NCBI GenBank assembly: GCA_045106985.1 | Contig: JBGCFQ010000009.1 | Span: 248,001-312,000 of the forward strand | Length of the DNA: 64,000 bases | DNA from: JAUIET01 sp045106985 | GTDB lineage: Bacteria > Pseudomonadota > Gammaproteobacteria > Pseudomonadales > JAUIET01 | Direction of reading: 5' to 3' | Part shown: in pieces, positions 42,643 through 52,169 of the stretch | Layout of the letters: every line of letters starts with the position of its first letter | Numbering within the stretch: position 1 is the first letter of the stretch | Translations under genes and position numbers: made by a program | Notes under the pieces: model-generated | Seen by the model: only the letters and a program-made list of their open reading frames with translations | What the model was told of the DNA's origin: nothing | The model's database searches: none

Positions 42643-43368
42643 TCAATGTAGCGCTAATACCTTATGCTCGTTTTCGCGCAGCCACAGATGCGCCTCCTTA
42701 CGTTCAGAGCAAATGCTGTCTACTAAACTATAAAAGCGGCGCGAATGATCCATATGCACAAGATGACAAATTTCGTGAGCTACCAAATAGCGAACGGCTG
42801 CAGGCGGCGCAAGCATTATCAGCCAATTGAATTGCACAACTCCAGCCTGCGTACAGTGTCCCCAACGCGACTTGGTTTTTTTAAAACGCAGCTGAGTAAG
42901 CTTGTCTTCAACGCCCACTTCGGACGCATATTGGTGCGCTAATGGCGAAATATAATCGCAGGCCTGCTGCTTAAGCCAGCCATGAAATGCCGCCTGTGTG
43001 TCAGTAAACAAATCATCTCTGGGCAGAACTAAGACGCCGTCTTGCAACTTCACCATATTGGTATTGCAGTGCTGAACGTTAACAGCCTCACCCAGAAAGG
43101 TGATTACAGCGCCATCGCTGAGTGAATAGCTGTCAGCCTGGCGTTGCTGGTTTTCACGAAGCCGATTTTCAATCCAGTCCTGGCGTTCTAGTAAAAACTG
43201 TTGAATCCAATAGTTGGGTACCCGATTTGGCACACGCACTTCAGCACGGCCATCACGAACGTAAATAACAGCGCTTTTGCGATTTGAGCGCTTAACCTCT
43301 ACGTCAAACGGTAGCCCGTTTCCTACTTGTTCTAGACTAACGCGATCGCGACTAAGAAGTTTTAACAT
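42643..43368 (-). CDS. YgjP-type (DUF45) zinc metallopeptidase
   Basis: 241-residue protein of the YgjP/WLM-like metallopeptidase group. It has an N-terminal beta region with RKSAVIYVRDGRAEVRVP, KKTKSRWGHCTQAGVVQFNW, the zinc site HEICHLVHMDHSRRF (HExxH with a third His downstream) and a short basic tail. Physiological substrate unknown; the fold is shared with Spartan-like proteases. No signal peptide. It lies between the GDPD and recQ genes on the same strand. Confidence 0.92.
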   Translation of the reverse strand: MLKLLSRDRVSLEQVGNGLPFDVEVKRSNRKSAVIYVRDGRAEVRVPNRVPNYWIQQFLLERQDWIENRLRENQQRQADSYSLSDGAVITFLGEAVNVQHCNTNMVKLQDGVLVLPRDDLFTDTQAAFHGWLKQQACDYISPLAHQYASEVGVEDKLTQLRFKKTKSRWGHCTQAGVVQFNWLIMLAPPAAVRYLVAHEICHLVHMDHSRRFYSLVDSICSERKEAHLWLRENEHKVLALH

Positions 43369-43446
43369 CAGTCGCGAGCTCTGCCCAATCGCTTACACAA
43401 TTCAATCATCGCTGTCCCTTAGTCGCAGCGCTCAACGTTAAAGCGC

Positions 43447-45294
43447 TCACAATGACACACCGTTGCCATAGCCGTTGCCAAGCCCCGCAGCGGGGTCATT
43501 GAATGATCGCAATACCTCCAAAAAAGTATCACCGTACTTTTCCAGCTTTGCATCGCCCACGCCACTTATCCGCCGCAATGCCTCAGATGACTGAGGCCGG
43601 TATTGCATCATCTCCATCAAACTGGCGTCATGAAAAATAACATAAGGCGGCACCCCTTGTTCTTTGGCCAAGCGGTTGCGGGCTTCGCGCAGCGCCTCCC
43701 ATAAGACCGTGTCCGACTCACTCACTGAGGAATTGCTACGTGCTTTCTTGGGTCGTTTCCTAAGCGGTTCTTTTTCATCACGTCGCAGAAATAATGTCTC
43801 TTCGCCACGCAGCACCGAGCGGCATTTATCGCTTAGCTTTAAAGCGCCAAAGGCGTCAACATCGACTTGCAAATAAGAACGCGCCACCAGCTGTCTAAAC
43901 ACCGAGCGCCATTGCGCTGCATCAAGGTCAGCGCCAATACCATAGGTGCTCAACTGATCGTGTTGCCATTGGCGAATTTTTTCGGTTGCCGCCCCACGTA
44001 ATACATCAATGATGTGCGTTGCGCCAAAGCGTTGCCCGGTTCGGTAGACACAAGACAACGCTTTTTGCGCCACTTGGCTGCCGTCCCAAGTTTCTATCGG
44101 GTTAATGCAAGCGTCGCAGTTTCCACAGCGTTCCATGCCGGTTTCACCAAAATAGTCCAGCAAGGCGCTACGTCTGCAAGACGTTATTTCACACAGGCCA
44201 AGCATGGCGTTCAAGCGATGTTGCTCGATGCGCTTAAATTCCTCATTTCCCTGAGAGCCATCCATCATCTGTCGCAGCTTTATCACATCTTGTAAGCCGT
44301 AGGCCATCCACGCCGTCGCTGGTTCGCCATCGCGGCCTGCACGACCCGTTTCCTGATAATAGGCTTCAATACTTTTGGGTAAATCAAGGTGGGCCACAAA
44401 ACGCACATTGGGCTTGTCGACGCCCATTCCAAAGGCAATGGTTGCCACAACGATCACGCCCTCTTCGCGCAGAAAGCGTGTTTGATTGTGTTGACGCTTA
44501 TCACTGCTTAGTCCCGCGTGATAAGGTAAGGCGTCAAAACCTTCTTTGCACAACCACTCGGCGATCGAGTCGACTTTCTTTCTCGACAAACAGTAGACAA
44601 TGCCGCAGTCTGCATGATGTTCGTTATGCAAAAACTGCAGCAGCTGACGTTTCTCTTCGCTCTTTGTCGTAATGCGATATTGTATGTTTGGTCGGTCAAA
44701 GCCGCAAACAAATTGTTCTGCGTCTTCCAGCTGAAGCCGATAAATAATTTCTTTACGGGTTCTGTCATCTGCGGTTGCGGTAAGGGCGATGCGCGGTACA
44801 GTTGGAAATTGCTCGTGCAGCAAACTCAGCTGTAGGTAATCAGAGCGAAAATCGTGACCCCATTGCGCAACACAATGGGCCTCATCAATTGCAAAGAGAG
44901 CGGCTGGCGTTTCCCTAAACAAGGCCAGAGTGCGCTCTTGCACAAGGCGTTCTGGCGCAATGTAAAGTAAGTCCAAATCTCCAGCCCGATAGGCCTGTTC
45001 GACGTCAAACGCCTGGTCCGGAGACAGGCTAGAATTCAAATAGCGAGCATTCACGCCAAGCTGTGCCATTGCGTCAACCTGGTCTTGCATCAACGCTATC
45101 AAGGGAGAGATAACCACCCCGGTGCCATCACGCAGTAAGGCGGGCAGCTGATAACACAGCGACTTGCCGCCACCGGTAGGCATTATGACCAGCGCATCTC
45201 CACCGCCAATCATGCATTGAATAATGGTTTGTTGCGGGTCGCGAAATTCACTGTAGCCAAAGACTTGCTGCAGTGTGTGCAGCGCTTCACTCAT
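43447..45294 (-). CDS. recQ: ATP-dependent DNA helicase RecQ
   Basis: 615-residue superfamily 2 helicase for recombination repair. Helicase motifs: Walker A MPTGGGKS (38-45), AIDEAHCVAQWGHDFR, LTATADDRTRKEI and ETGRAGRDGEPA. The RecQ zinc-binding cysteines CEITSCRRSALLDYFGE and CGNCDAC are present, then the winged-helix (RQC) domain and a full HRDC domain with GVPPYVIFHDASLMEM. The start overlaps the stop of the upstream thioredoxin-like gene by 8 bp, so the two are coupled. Confidence 0.96.
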   Translation of the reverse strand: MSEALHTLQQVFGYSEFRDPQQTIIQCMIGGGDALVIMPTGGGKSLCYQLPALLRDGTGVVISPLIALMQDQVDAMAQLGVNARYLNSSLSPDQAFDVEQAYRAGDLDLLYIAPERLVQERTLALFRETPAALFAIDEAHCVAQWGHDFRSDYLQLSLLHEQFPTVPRIALTATADDRTRKEIIYRLQLEDAEQFVCGFDRPNIQYRITTKSEEKRQLLQFLHNEHHADCGIVYCLSRKKVDSIAEWLCKEGFDALPYHAGLSSDKRQHNQTRFLREEGVIVVATIAFGMGVDKPNVRFVAHLDLPKSIEAYYQETGRAGRDGEPATAWMAYGLQDVIKLRQMMDGSQGNEEFKRIEQHRLNAMLGLCEITSCRRSALLDYFGETGMERCGNCDACINPIETWDGSQVAQKALSCVYRTGQRFGATHIIDVLRGAATEKIRQWQHDQLSTYGIGADLDAAQWRSVFRQLVARSYLQVDVDAFGALKLSDKCRSVLRGEETLFLRRDEKEPLRKRPKKARSNSSVSESDTVLWEALREARNRLAKEQGVPPYVIFHDASLMEMMQYRPQSSEALRRISGVGDAKLEKYGDTFLEVLRSFNDPAAGLGNGYGNGVSL

Positions 45295-46795
45295 TGGCGG
45301 GTGTTACCTCATACCGGGTGGTAAGTCCGACCAGGGTCTTGCTCAGAGCAAGTCTATTACTGTTCTCATGCGACCATGTCTCCAAGGCCTCGCTTAGAGA
45401 GACCAGCCGAACACGTGAACGCTGATACAAGGCTTCCGATTGCCCAAGTTCTGCAAACACGGCGTTAAATTGCCGGTCAATCAAGCTAAGGTTATCTGCA
45501 TCGAACTCCAGTAAGCCCTTAAGGTAGTTTACGCCCCACTGAAAACGAGTCGATGGCCCTCGAGACTGCTGAAAGGCTTGCTGAAGTTTGGAGAGCGCCT
45601 CTTCCTTATTGCCAAGCAGTTGCTCGATATGGGCCAACTCGCTCATAAAATAATAAGCGTATTTGGATTTCTCACTTTCAACTGTTAGCAATTGACGGGC
45701 TTCTTTTAGTAAGCTGGCCTCGCGCAGCAAATTGCCAGCGGCATTTATCGTGGCGTGGAACCTTGGGTCGGCACGGTCCATCCGTTGCGCCTGCGCGCTC
45801 AAGCTCAGAATGGGACCCTTGAGCTCCTCCGTTTCAGCAAAGCGCTCCCGTAAACCGAACAGTGCCCGGCTGGATTGAATACGGTCAAACAAAGACCGAT
45901 CGCTATCCGTTGCCATCGAATAATATAAGGCATCAAAGCCGGCAAGTACTTCGCTGTTGCTTGTTTCTTTTTCGCTGAACAGATCGACCAGCGGCTCGCC
46001 GGCATCAAGTAACAAATAAAAGCTGGATTGCAATTGCTTTGGTTCCTTGAAATAAGCGAGCAAGGTCTGCTTGGCCGCGCTTAGTTGTTCTGGGCTCATG
46101 GCCAATTCATTGCCCTGCGTCTGAATAAGCCGGCGTAGAAAAAGAGCCGCTCGGTCACTAATGGCGTCTGCGGGGCATTGTTGCTCGGCCGCTTGTAAAC
46201 CGGCCACTAGTTCACCCGCAGAGCGTTTGTTCACGTCTTGGGCCCAAGAGTGAAGTGCCAGTGTTTGGCATTCTGCAGTGCTTAGCGTCTGTTGGTCTTC
46301 GGCCTTAGCTAACAATTCACCCACCGGCTGCAGTTTGTTGACTACCGCCGCGAGCACCAAGGTATAGCTTGCCAGATCAAGTCCATTTGGAATGCGAGTG
46401 ATTTCTTTGCCTTCGGAACTAAACACCACAAGCGTGGGGTAACCCATCACATTGTATTTTTCGGCTTGTTGTTGAGCGCCCTGCGTATCGCCATCCAGAT
46501 ACACCGTGATGAACTGCCGGCTGGTGCGAATAAAATCAGGCTCCTGAAACACAGTCGCTTTTAGTTCATGGCAGGGCGGGCACCATTCGGCTCCCCAGTA
46601 CAGAAACAAAGGCTTTTGTTGTTCGCGCGCAGCGGCAAAAGCTTGCTCGGCATTGCCATTAAACCACTGTATCTGCAATGCAGACTCTGTGCTTGGCTCA
46701 GCAGGGGCACTGACGGCTTGTTGTGGAGCCTTGTCGCAGCCGCTAGCTATTGCCATCAGCAGTGCTGCAATCAAAGGACCAAAATACACTTTCAA
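45287..46795 (-). CDS. Thioredoxin-like lipoprotein with helical repeat domain
   Basis: 502-residue exported lipoprotein (lipobox ASGC, Cys20). A thioredoxin domain (about 45-155) has WCPPCHELK (Cys72 and Cys75) instead of WCGPC, and the cis-Pro region GYPTLVVF. The remaining 340 residues are alpha-helical, with TPR-like units such as LLREASLLKEARQLL and EEALSKLQQAFQQS. The CPPC-like active site and periplasmic location suggest a thiol reductant like DsbD-gamma or TlpA, perhaps using the repeats to bind clients. Translational coupling to recQ is odd. Confidence 0.85.
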   Translation of the reverse strand: MKVYFGPLIAALLMAIASGCDKAPQQAVSAPAEPSTESALQIQWFNGNAEQAFAAAREQQKPLFLYWGAEWCPPCHELKATVFQEPDFIRTSRQFITVYLDGDTQGAQQQAEKYNVMGYPTLVVFSSEGKEITRIPNGLDLASYTLVLAAVVNKLQPVGELLAKAEDQQTLSTAECQTLALHSWAQDVNKRSAGELVAGLQAAEQQCPADAISDRAALFLRRLIQTQGNELAMSPEQLSAAKQTLLAYFKEPKQLQSSFYLLLDAGEPLVDLFSEKETSNSEVLAGFDALYYSMATDSDRSLFDRIQSSRALFGLRERFAETEELKGPILSLSAQAQRMDRADPRFHATINAAGNLLREASLLKEARQLLTVESEKSKYAYYFMSELAHIEQLLGNKEEALSKLQQAFQQSRGPSTRFQWGVNYLKGLLEFDADNLSLIDRQFNAVFAELGQSEALYQRSRVRLVSLSEALETWSHENSNRLALSKTLVGLTTRYEVTPANE

Positions 46796-46874
46796 GCAGG
46801 TTAACTCCTGTTAACGGCGAACTGTGTTGAAAAGGTATTATGCTGCGCGTAGAAAAAAATAGACAGGGCATAGC

Positions 46875-47702
46875 ATGAACATTCTGGATCGATTTCGCTT
46901 AGACGGCAAAGTAGCACTGGTGACCGGTGGTGGACGTGGAATTGGAGAGGCCTGCGCTTTGGCGTTTGCTGAAGCCGGTGCCAACGTGGTGATTGGAGCG
47001 CGTACAGAATCACAGTTGAACGCAGTGGCCAAGAAAATCCGCGCCTTCGGTGTCGAAGCGTTGGTAGTTCCGCTTAATGTTATGAAAGACGAAGAGCTGG
47101 CGAATTTTGTCGATCAAGCCATGGCTAAGTTCGGTCGTATCGATGTGCTGGTTAACAATGCTGGTGGTGGGGCCGGCCCAATGCCTGCACTGCACACTAC
47201 CTCCAAGCAAATCGTTAACGACTTTCGTTTCAATACAGTTTCGGCCTTCGAGCTAACGAAACTGGTTGCGCCCTTAATGGTAGAAACAGCCGGAGGCGGA
47301 TCCGTTATCAATATCTCATCGGTTGCAGGACGACACCCCAACGCCTGTTTTGCCTCCTATGGCGTGGCCAAGGCCTCTTTGTCTTTTCTCAGCCAGGAGC
47401 TGGCTCAGGACTTCGCACCCAAGATAAGAGTGAATGCCATTGCCGTCGGTTCAACTAGAACCTCTGCACTAGACACCGTACTTACACCAGAAATTGAACA
47501 AGGCATGGTGGACATGACGCCTATGAACAGAATAGGAGAAGTAGAGGATATATCGGCTTGTGCTTTGTATCTTGCCTCGCCGGCTTCTTCTTACCTAACA
47601 GGCGACATAATTCAGGTTAACGGTGGCCTGCAGACCTTGAATATGGTGATGCCTCGCGCATTCGACAGCCCGCTCGGACCATTAGGGAATGATAAGAGCT
47701 AA
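46875..47702 (+). CDS. Short-chain dehydrogenase/reductase
   Basis: Classical SDR of 275 residues. Cofactor motif TGGGRGIG (17-24), NNAGGG (94-99), catalytic Ser149, Tyr162 and Lys166 in SYGVAKASL, and the PG-like NAIAVGSTRTSAL loop. Asp/Arg pattern after beta 2 (GARTESQL) favours NADP(H). Substrate not clear; the pattern recalls 7-alpha-hydroxysteroid dehydrogenases or 3-oxoacyl-ACP reductases. It is paired with the SnoaL-like gene 18 bp downstream, and both may act on one ring-containing substrate. Confidence 0.93.
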   Translation: MNILDRFRLDGKVALVTGGGRGIGEACALAFAEAGANVVIGARTESQLNAVAKKIRAFGVEALVVPLNVMKDEELANFVDQAMAKFGRIDVLVNNAGGGAGPMPALHTTSKQIVNDFRFNTVSAFELTKLVAPLMVETAGGGSVINISSVAGRHPNACFASYGVAKASLSFLSQELAQDFAPKIRVNAIAVGSTRTSALDTVLTPEIEQGMVDMTPMNRIGEVEDISACALYLASPASSYLTGDIIQVNGGLQTLNMVMPRAFDSPLGPLGNDKS

Positions 47703-47720
47703 ACAAAACAACCTGGATAG

Positions 47721-48281
47721 ATGACCCTGCAAATGAACAGAGAAGAGCAGATAAACCAGATGCTGGATAAGCAGGCAATTACTGACCTGTTGTACGCCTA
47801 CTGCAACGCCGCTGATCGGCATGACAATGAAAAAATGCGCAGCCTGTACCATGAAGACGCAGTGGACGATCATGGTGCTTTCTTTAAGGGGGCAGCGATG
47901 GACTTTATCGACCACCTGCCAGATATTCAGAAGAATATGCAGATTCTGCACCATAATCTAACCACCATTAATATCGCGCTGGACGGTGACTACGCCGAAG
48001 GCGAAGTGTATGTATTGGCCTTTCATCAGGTTATGACCGAGGAAGGTGCTATTGATGTTCTAATTGGTGGCCGCTATCTGGATAAGTACGAGAAGCGAGA
48101 GGGAATCTGGAAATTTTCGTACAAGGCCGTACTGGCAGATTGGGTGAAAATTAGCGAGCCTAGCGAGGTTAATTTGCAACATCCATTTGTCCAGGGTTCT
48201 CACATTGGTACCCCTGGGCCGAAAGACCCCTCCTACGATACCTTTCGTCTGCTTGGCTTCGGCAAACCCTTTATCAGATAG
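47721..48281 (+). CDS. SnoaL-like (NTF2-fold) protein
   Basis: 186-residue protein of the SnoaL_4/NTF2 fold, used for ring hydroxylation, dehydration or isomerisation. It opens with LDKQAITDLLYAYCNAADRHDNEKMRSLYHEDAVDDHG, holding the typical Tyr/Asp pair, then HHNLTTINIALDGDYAEGEVYVLAF and GGRYLDKYEKREGIWKFSYKAV. ATG at 47721 follows a GGAT site; ATG 47733 is the next in frame. It is likely co-transcribed with the SDR gene. Confidence 0.88.
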   Translation: MTLQMNREEQINQMLDKQAITDLLYAYCNAADRHDNEKMRSLYHEDAVDDHGAFFKGAAMDFIDHLPDIQKNMQILHHNLTTINIALDGDYAEGEVYVLAFHQVMTEEGAIDVLIGGRYLDKYEKREGIWKFSYKAVLADWVKISEPSEVNLQHPFVQGSHIGTPGPKDPSYDTFRLLGFGKPFIR

Positions 48282-48363
48282 AACGGCCGCTGGCGACACG
48301 CGGTTGGGCAGCTAGTCTCAATAAGTATAAGCTCCTCTTTTTGTAACTACAGCCGCTTAATCT

Positions 48364-50223
48364 ATGCCTTTAGCTTTAGACAAAAACCTTCTGCGCAGCA
48401 GTGCTGCAGTGCTAGCTCTCGTTCTTGGCAGCAGTGCTCTCGGCACAATGTTTAGCAGCAATACCAGCGCACACAGCGCAATGTTTCCAGACCAATTCCA
48501 ATATGATGGCAGTGGTGAGGGTGAGCTTTCAACGATCGCAAGCGCTTCTTCCTCGCGTCCAGCTAAAGCCAAAGCTGTACTGTCTAATATAGATTGCGAA
48601 AATGGCCTGGCGGGAGATTACCTTTGTCGAAACATTGATCTACGGGCTCAAATGAGCCGGCAGGAACTTGGTGGCGGCGACACGCAGCTCAGTGATATTT
48701 GGGGCTGGACCGATCTAAACACCGGTATGGAAATCGCAATTGTCGGTAAAACTAACGGCACATCATTCGTAGACATTACCGATCCAGTCAATCCTCAATT
48801 ACTGGGTTTTTTACCTTCGCACAACGCTGGTGTAGATGATTGGCGCGACATCAAAGTGTATCAAGACCATGCTTTTATAGTTGCCGATGGCAATGGCAAT
48901 AACACGCACGGCTTGCAAATTTATGATATGACGCAGCTGGCGGTTGTTGCGCCAGGCAGCGTCTTAAGTGAAACAGCTCACCATGCAGGCTTTGGTAGCG
49001 CACACAACATAGTAATTAACGAAGACAGCGGTTTTGCCTACGTAGTTGGTGCCAATCAATGCAGCGGTGGTCTGTACATGGTTGATGTGTCTTCGCCTGC
49101 CAGCCCACAAGCGGCGGGCTGTTTCGCTGACGATGGTTATACTCACGACGCACAGTGTGTCACCTATCAAGGCCCTGATACGCGCTTCTTTGGTCAGGAA
49201 ATATGCGTGGCATACAACGAAGACACGATCACCATTGTTGATGTGACCACAAAGAGCAATCCTTTAATGCTGTCTCGTACAACGTATCCTGGCGCTCAAT
49301 ATACGCACCAAGGCTGGTTTGTTAGTGAAAATCATAACTATGTGGTTATGAATGACGAGCTTGATGAATCTAGAGATGGTGTCAATACCACCTCCTATAT
49401 ATGGGATCTAAGCCTGCTGGACGCGCCTGTAGAAACGGGTCGTTACGTTGGAGCCAGCAATGCTATCGACCACAACCTATACAGCCGGGACGGCTATATT
49501 TTTGAGTCCAACTATCGCGAAGGCCTGCGTATCCTCGACGCGAGCAATGTCGACAGTGGCAGCATGAGTGAGCGTGCTTATTTTGACACCATACCTTGCT
49601 CAAATGATTCACAATTCTCAGGTGCATGGAGTAGCTATGTCGACTTTGCCAGCGGTAACTTGGTGCTGAGTGATATAGATAACGGCTTGTTTGTTCTGCG
49701 CCCCGACCAGGCCGCTATTGTTAGCAATGCCAATGATACAGCGCCAGCAAGTAGCCCAGCCTGCGCCACTACGCCAACTGATCCAGAGCCAACTGATCCA
49801 GAGCCAACTGATCCAGAGCCAACTGATCCAGAGCCAACTGATCCAGAACCAACTGATCCAGAACCAACTGATCCAGAACCAACCGATCCAGAACCAACCG
49901 ATCCAGAGCCGACCGATCCCGAGCCGACCGATCCCGAGCCCGCAGAACCTACTCCTGCAGCTCCAGAAGAACAAGCGCCCTCAACTCCTGAGCAGCCAAC
50001 AGAAGAATCAGAAGAGCCGTCGTCTCCTGAACAAACATCTCAGGAGCCCGCTGTACCTGAAACGACGGCACCTGAGACCACCACAACGACAAGCGAAACA
50101 ACAACGCCAGCAACGGCCGCTTCCGCTGGCGGTGGCGGTAGTATGTCTATCGCTGGCGTGCTGTTGCAGCTCGTTTTGTATTTCGGACTGCGGCGCCGGC
50201 GTCAAAGCGTGTCGCAGTATTAA
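48364..50223 (+). CDS. Choice-of-anchor B family exported protein (copy 2)
   Basis: 619-residue secreted paralogue of the protein at 17019. It has a signal peptide (about 1-38), then HSAMFPDQFQYDGSGEGELS and the same blades: DIWGWTD, FVDITDPVNPQLLGFLPSH, DDWRDIKVYQDHAFIVADG, HQGWFVSENHNYVVMNDELDE. After the propeller comes a repeat of eleven TDPEP units (residues 472-526), a Pro/Glu/Thr-rich stalk, and a GlyGly-CTERM-like end: AGGGGSMS, a hydrophobic helix and RRRR. The stalk should hold the domain off the surface, whereas copy 1 lacks it. Its TAA overlaps the opposite stop of the ABC gene (TTAA, 50220-50223). Confidence 0.9.
   Translation: MPLALDKNLLRSSAAVLALVLGSSALGTMFSSNTSAHSAMFPDQFQYDGSGEGELSTIASASSSRPAKAKAVLSNIDCENGLAGDYLCRNIDLRAQMSRQELGGGDTQLSDIWGWTDLNTGMEIAIVGKTNGTSFVDITDPVNPQLLGFLPSHNAGVDDWRDIKVYQDHAFIVADGNGNNTHGLQIYDMTQLAVVAPGSVLSETAHHAGFGSAHNIVINEDSGFAYVVGANQCSGGLYMVDVSSPASPQAAGCFADDGYTHDAQCVTYQGPDTRFFGQEICVAYNEDTITIVDVTTKSNPLMLSRTTYPGAQYTHQGWFVSENHNYVVMNDELDESRDGVNTTSYIWDLSLLDAPVETGRYVGASNAIDHNLYSRDGYIFESNYREGLRILDASNVDSGSMSERAYFDTIPCSNDSQFSGAWSSYVDFASGNLVLSDIDNGLFVLRPDQAAIVSNANDTAPASSPACATTPTDPEPTDPEPTDPEPTDPEPTDPEPTDPEPTDPEPTDPEPTDPEPTDPEPTDPEPAEPTPAAPEEQAPSTPEQPTEESEEPSSPEQTSQEPAVPETTAPETTTTTSETTTPATAASAGGGGSMSIAGVLLQLVLYFGLRRRRQSVSQY
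49777..49941 (+). repeat. 15-bp tandem repeat coding for (Thr-Asp-Pro-Glu-Pro)11
   Basis: Eleven head-to-tail 15-bp units in frame, encoding TDPEP each. Units 1-4 are identical (ACTGATCCAGAGCCA), units 5-7 change GAG to GAA, unit 8 adds ACC, and units 9-11 drift to ACC/CCC/CCG codons, with Glu again coded GAG. The pattern is as expected for slippage copying of a proximal unit. Copy number is probably variable between strains. Confidence 0.95.
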
Positions 50224-52046
50224 GTAGTAGTATGCTGTTCTCGCTCTTGCGCCAGCCATAAGGCGCTGTAGGCACCATCGCGATCCATTAACTGCTGGTG
50301 CGAACCCTGCTCTACAATTTGGCCATCGCCCATAACAATAATTCTGTCGGCGTCGGCTATAGTAGATAAACGATGCGCAATAGTTAAGCTGGTGTGGCCG
50401 CGTTGTAATTCTTTAAGTGCGGTCATAATCGCCTGCTCTGAGCGGCTATCGAGCGAACTGGTCGCTTCATCAAAAACCATAATGGGCGCACCCTTAAGAA
50501 TCGTACGAGCAATGGCTACACGCTGTTTTTCTCCGCCGGACAGTTTGAGCCCGCGTTCACCAACCTTTGTATCCACACCCATTGGCAGTGAGCTTATAAA
50601 GTCACTCAAGTGCGCCAACTTTATGGCCTCCTGAACTTCTTCGTCACTGGCGTCAATACGGCCATAACGTATGTTTTCCTGAATAGTGTCGTTAAACAGC
50701 ACGGTGTCTTGCGGCACAATACCTATAGCATCCCTAACCGATTTTTGCTGCAAGCCTTCAATAGCTTGACCATCTATTTGAATAGAGCCGCGTTGCTGTG
50801 TTGCACCAGGTGTAGGATCGTAAAAACGAAATAAAAGTTTTACTAAGGTAGATTTGCCAGCACCACTGCTGCCAACCACCGCCAGGCGTTCGCCAGGGGC
50901 TATCGTAAAACTAATTCCGTTCAGTATCTCGCGCTCATCGCTGTAGCGAAAACTGACATCGTCAAACTCAATTTTTGGCGGAACACCATTACTCAGCTTT
51001 AAGGCTTCAGCGCCGGCTTGGTCTACGATTGCCGGTTTAACTTCCAGCATGTCAAACATCCGTTCAATGTTGGCCATTGAGCCTTTAATTTCACGGTACA
51101 CGAAACCTAGAAAATTAAGCGGCAAAAAAAGCTGCATCATGAAGGCATTAATCAACACAAAGTCACCAATACTCATGTCGCCATCTCGCACCCCTGTTCC
51201 CGCTAACATCATCATAGCCGTCATTGCACACGCTATAATCAGTGCTTGGCCAGCATTCAGGGCGAACAGTGATAAACGATTCTTGCGTCGGGCTTGTTCC
51301 CAATCATGCAGATCTTCGTCGTAGCGATCGGCCTCAAACGCCTCGTTGGTGAAGTACTTAACCGTTTCATAATTCATCAGGCTGTCGATGGCACGGGTGT
51401 TACTCGCAGAGTCGGCCATGTTGGCCTCGCGTACGAAGCGAGTGCGCCATTCGGTAGTGAAAATAGAAAAGGCCACATACAAAGCGATAGCCATGAGAGT
51501 AATTAGCGCAAAACCCGAACCATAGTTGTAGAACAACAGGCCAATCACTAGAAATATTTCGATAAAAGTTGGCACAATGTTGAATACAAAAAATCGCATT
51601 AAAAACCCAATACCGGAGGTGCCGCGTTCTATGTCGCGAGCCAATCCGCCAGTGCGGCGATTTAAGTGATACTCAAGGTCAAGGGCGTGCAGATGCTGAA
51701 ATACAGTGAGTCCAACGTGACGCATTGCCCGTTCTGTGACACGCCCAAAAACAGTGTCGCGCAGTTCGCCAAACAGAACATTGGCAAACCGGGCTAAGCC
51801 ATAGGCCATAATTAATGCCACCGGCAGCAGCACCAGCGTGTCAACATTCTGGTTTTGGTCCAGGGCATCAACAATGTACTTCAGTATAAAAGGCCCAACA
51901 ACGCTTGCCGCCTTGGCAATCAGCAGGCATGAAAACGCTAGCGCGATGCGTTTACGGTAGCCCGCAAGGTGGGGCCAAATCATCTGAAACACGCGCCAAT
52001 TCAGTTTCGCGTCGGGGTTGCTTACAATATTATCGTGTGGAGACAC
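50220..52046 (-). CDS. Atm1/ABCB7-type ABC exporter
   Basis: 608-residue half-transporter. The membrane domain (about 1-330) has six helices and the Atm1-like stretch LEYHLNRRTGGLARDIERGTSGIGFLMRFFVFNIVPT. The nucleotide-binding domain (about 355-600) carries Walker A VVGSSGAGKST, Q-loop, signature LSGGEKQRVAIARTI, Walker B IMVFDEATSSLD and the H-loop IAHRLSTI. Bacterial Atm1 homologues export glutathione-derived or metal-glutathione compounds, so a link to GshA is conceivable but not shown. It is convergent with copy 2 of choice-of-anchor B and divergent from hldE. Confidence 0.93.
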   Translation of the reverse strand: MSPHDNIVSNPDAKLNWRVFQMIWPHLAGYRKRIALAFSCLLIAKAASVVGPFILKYIVDALDQNQNVDTLVLLPVALIMAYGLARFANVLFGELRDTVFGRVTERAMRHVGLTVFQHLHALDLEYHLNRRTGGLARDIERGTSGIGFLMRFFVFNIVPTFIEIFLVIGLLFYNYGSGFALITLMAIALYVAFSIFTTEWRTRFVREANMADSASNTRAIDSLMNYETVKYFTNEAFEADRYDEDLHDWEQARRKNRLSLFALNAGQALIIACAMTAMMMLAGTGVRDGDMSIGDFVLINAFMMQLFLPLNFLGFVYREIKGSMANIERMFDMLEVKPAIVDQAGAEALKLSNGVPPKIEFDDVSFRYSDEREILNGISFTIAPGERLAVVGSSGAGKSTLVKLLFRFYDPTPGATQQRGSIQIDGQAIEGLQQKSVRDAIGIVPQDTVLFNDTIQENIRYGRIDASDEEVQEAIKLAHLSDFISSLPMGVDTKVGERGLKLSGGEKQRVAIARTILKGAPIMVFDEATSSLDSRSEQAIMTALKELQRGHTSLTIAHRLSTIADADRIIVMGDGQIVEQGSHQQLMDRDGAYSALWLAQEREQHTTT

Positions 52047-52169
52047 TAGGGCCTTGGCTGTATTCGAAAACGGGGGGCGCTAATGTACTGGTAAGTTGCC
52101 ACTCTGCGCAATAGGCGGGCGAGGGCACTGCAATAGGCGCAGTAAGACAAAGCGGGTAGAATGCGACCT

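Noticed and set aside
49777..49941. Possible CRISPR array because of regular spacing
   Set aside because: Units are contiguous 15-bp codon repeats with no spacers and no cas genes nearby.
49618..49974. 118-codon minus-strand frame with a WISWLW repeat pattern
   Set aside because: It is the antisense reading of the TDPEP repeat. The periodic peptide follows from the 15-bp repeat, and no start signal or family supports it.
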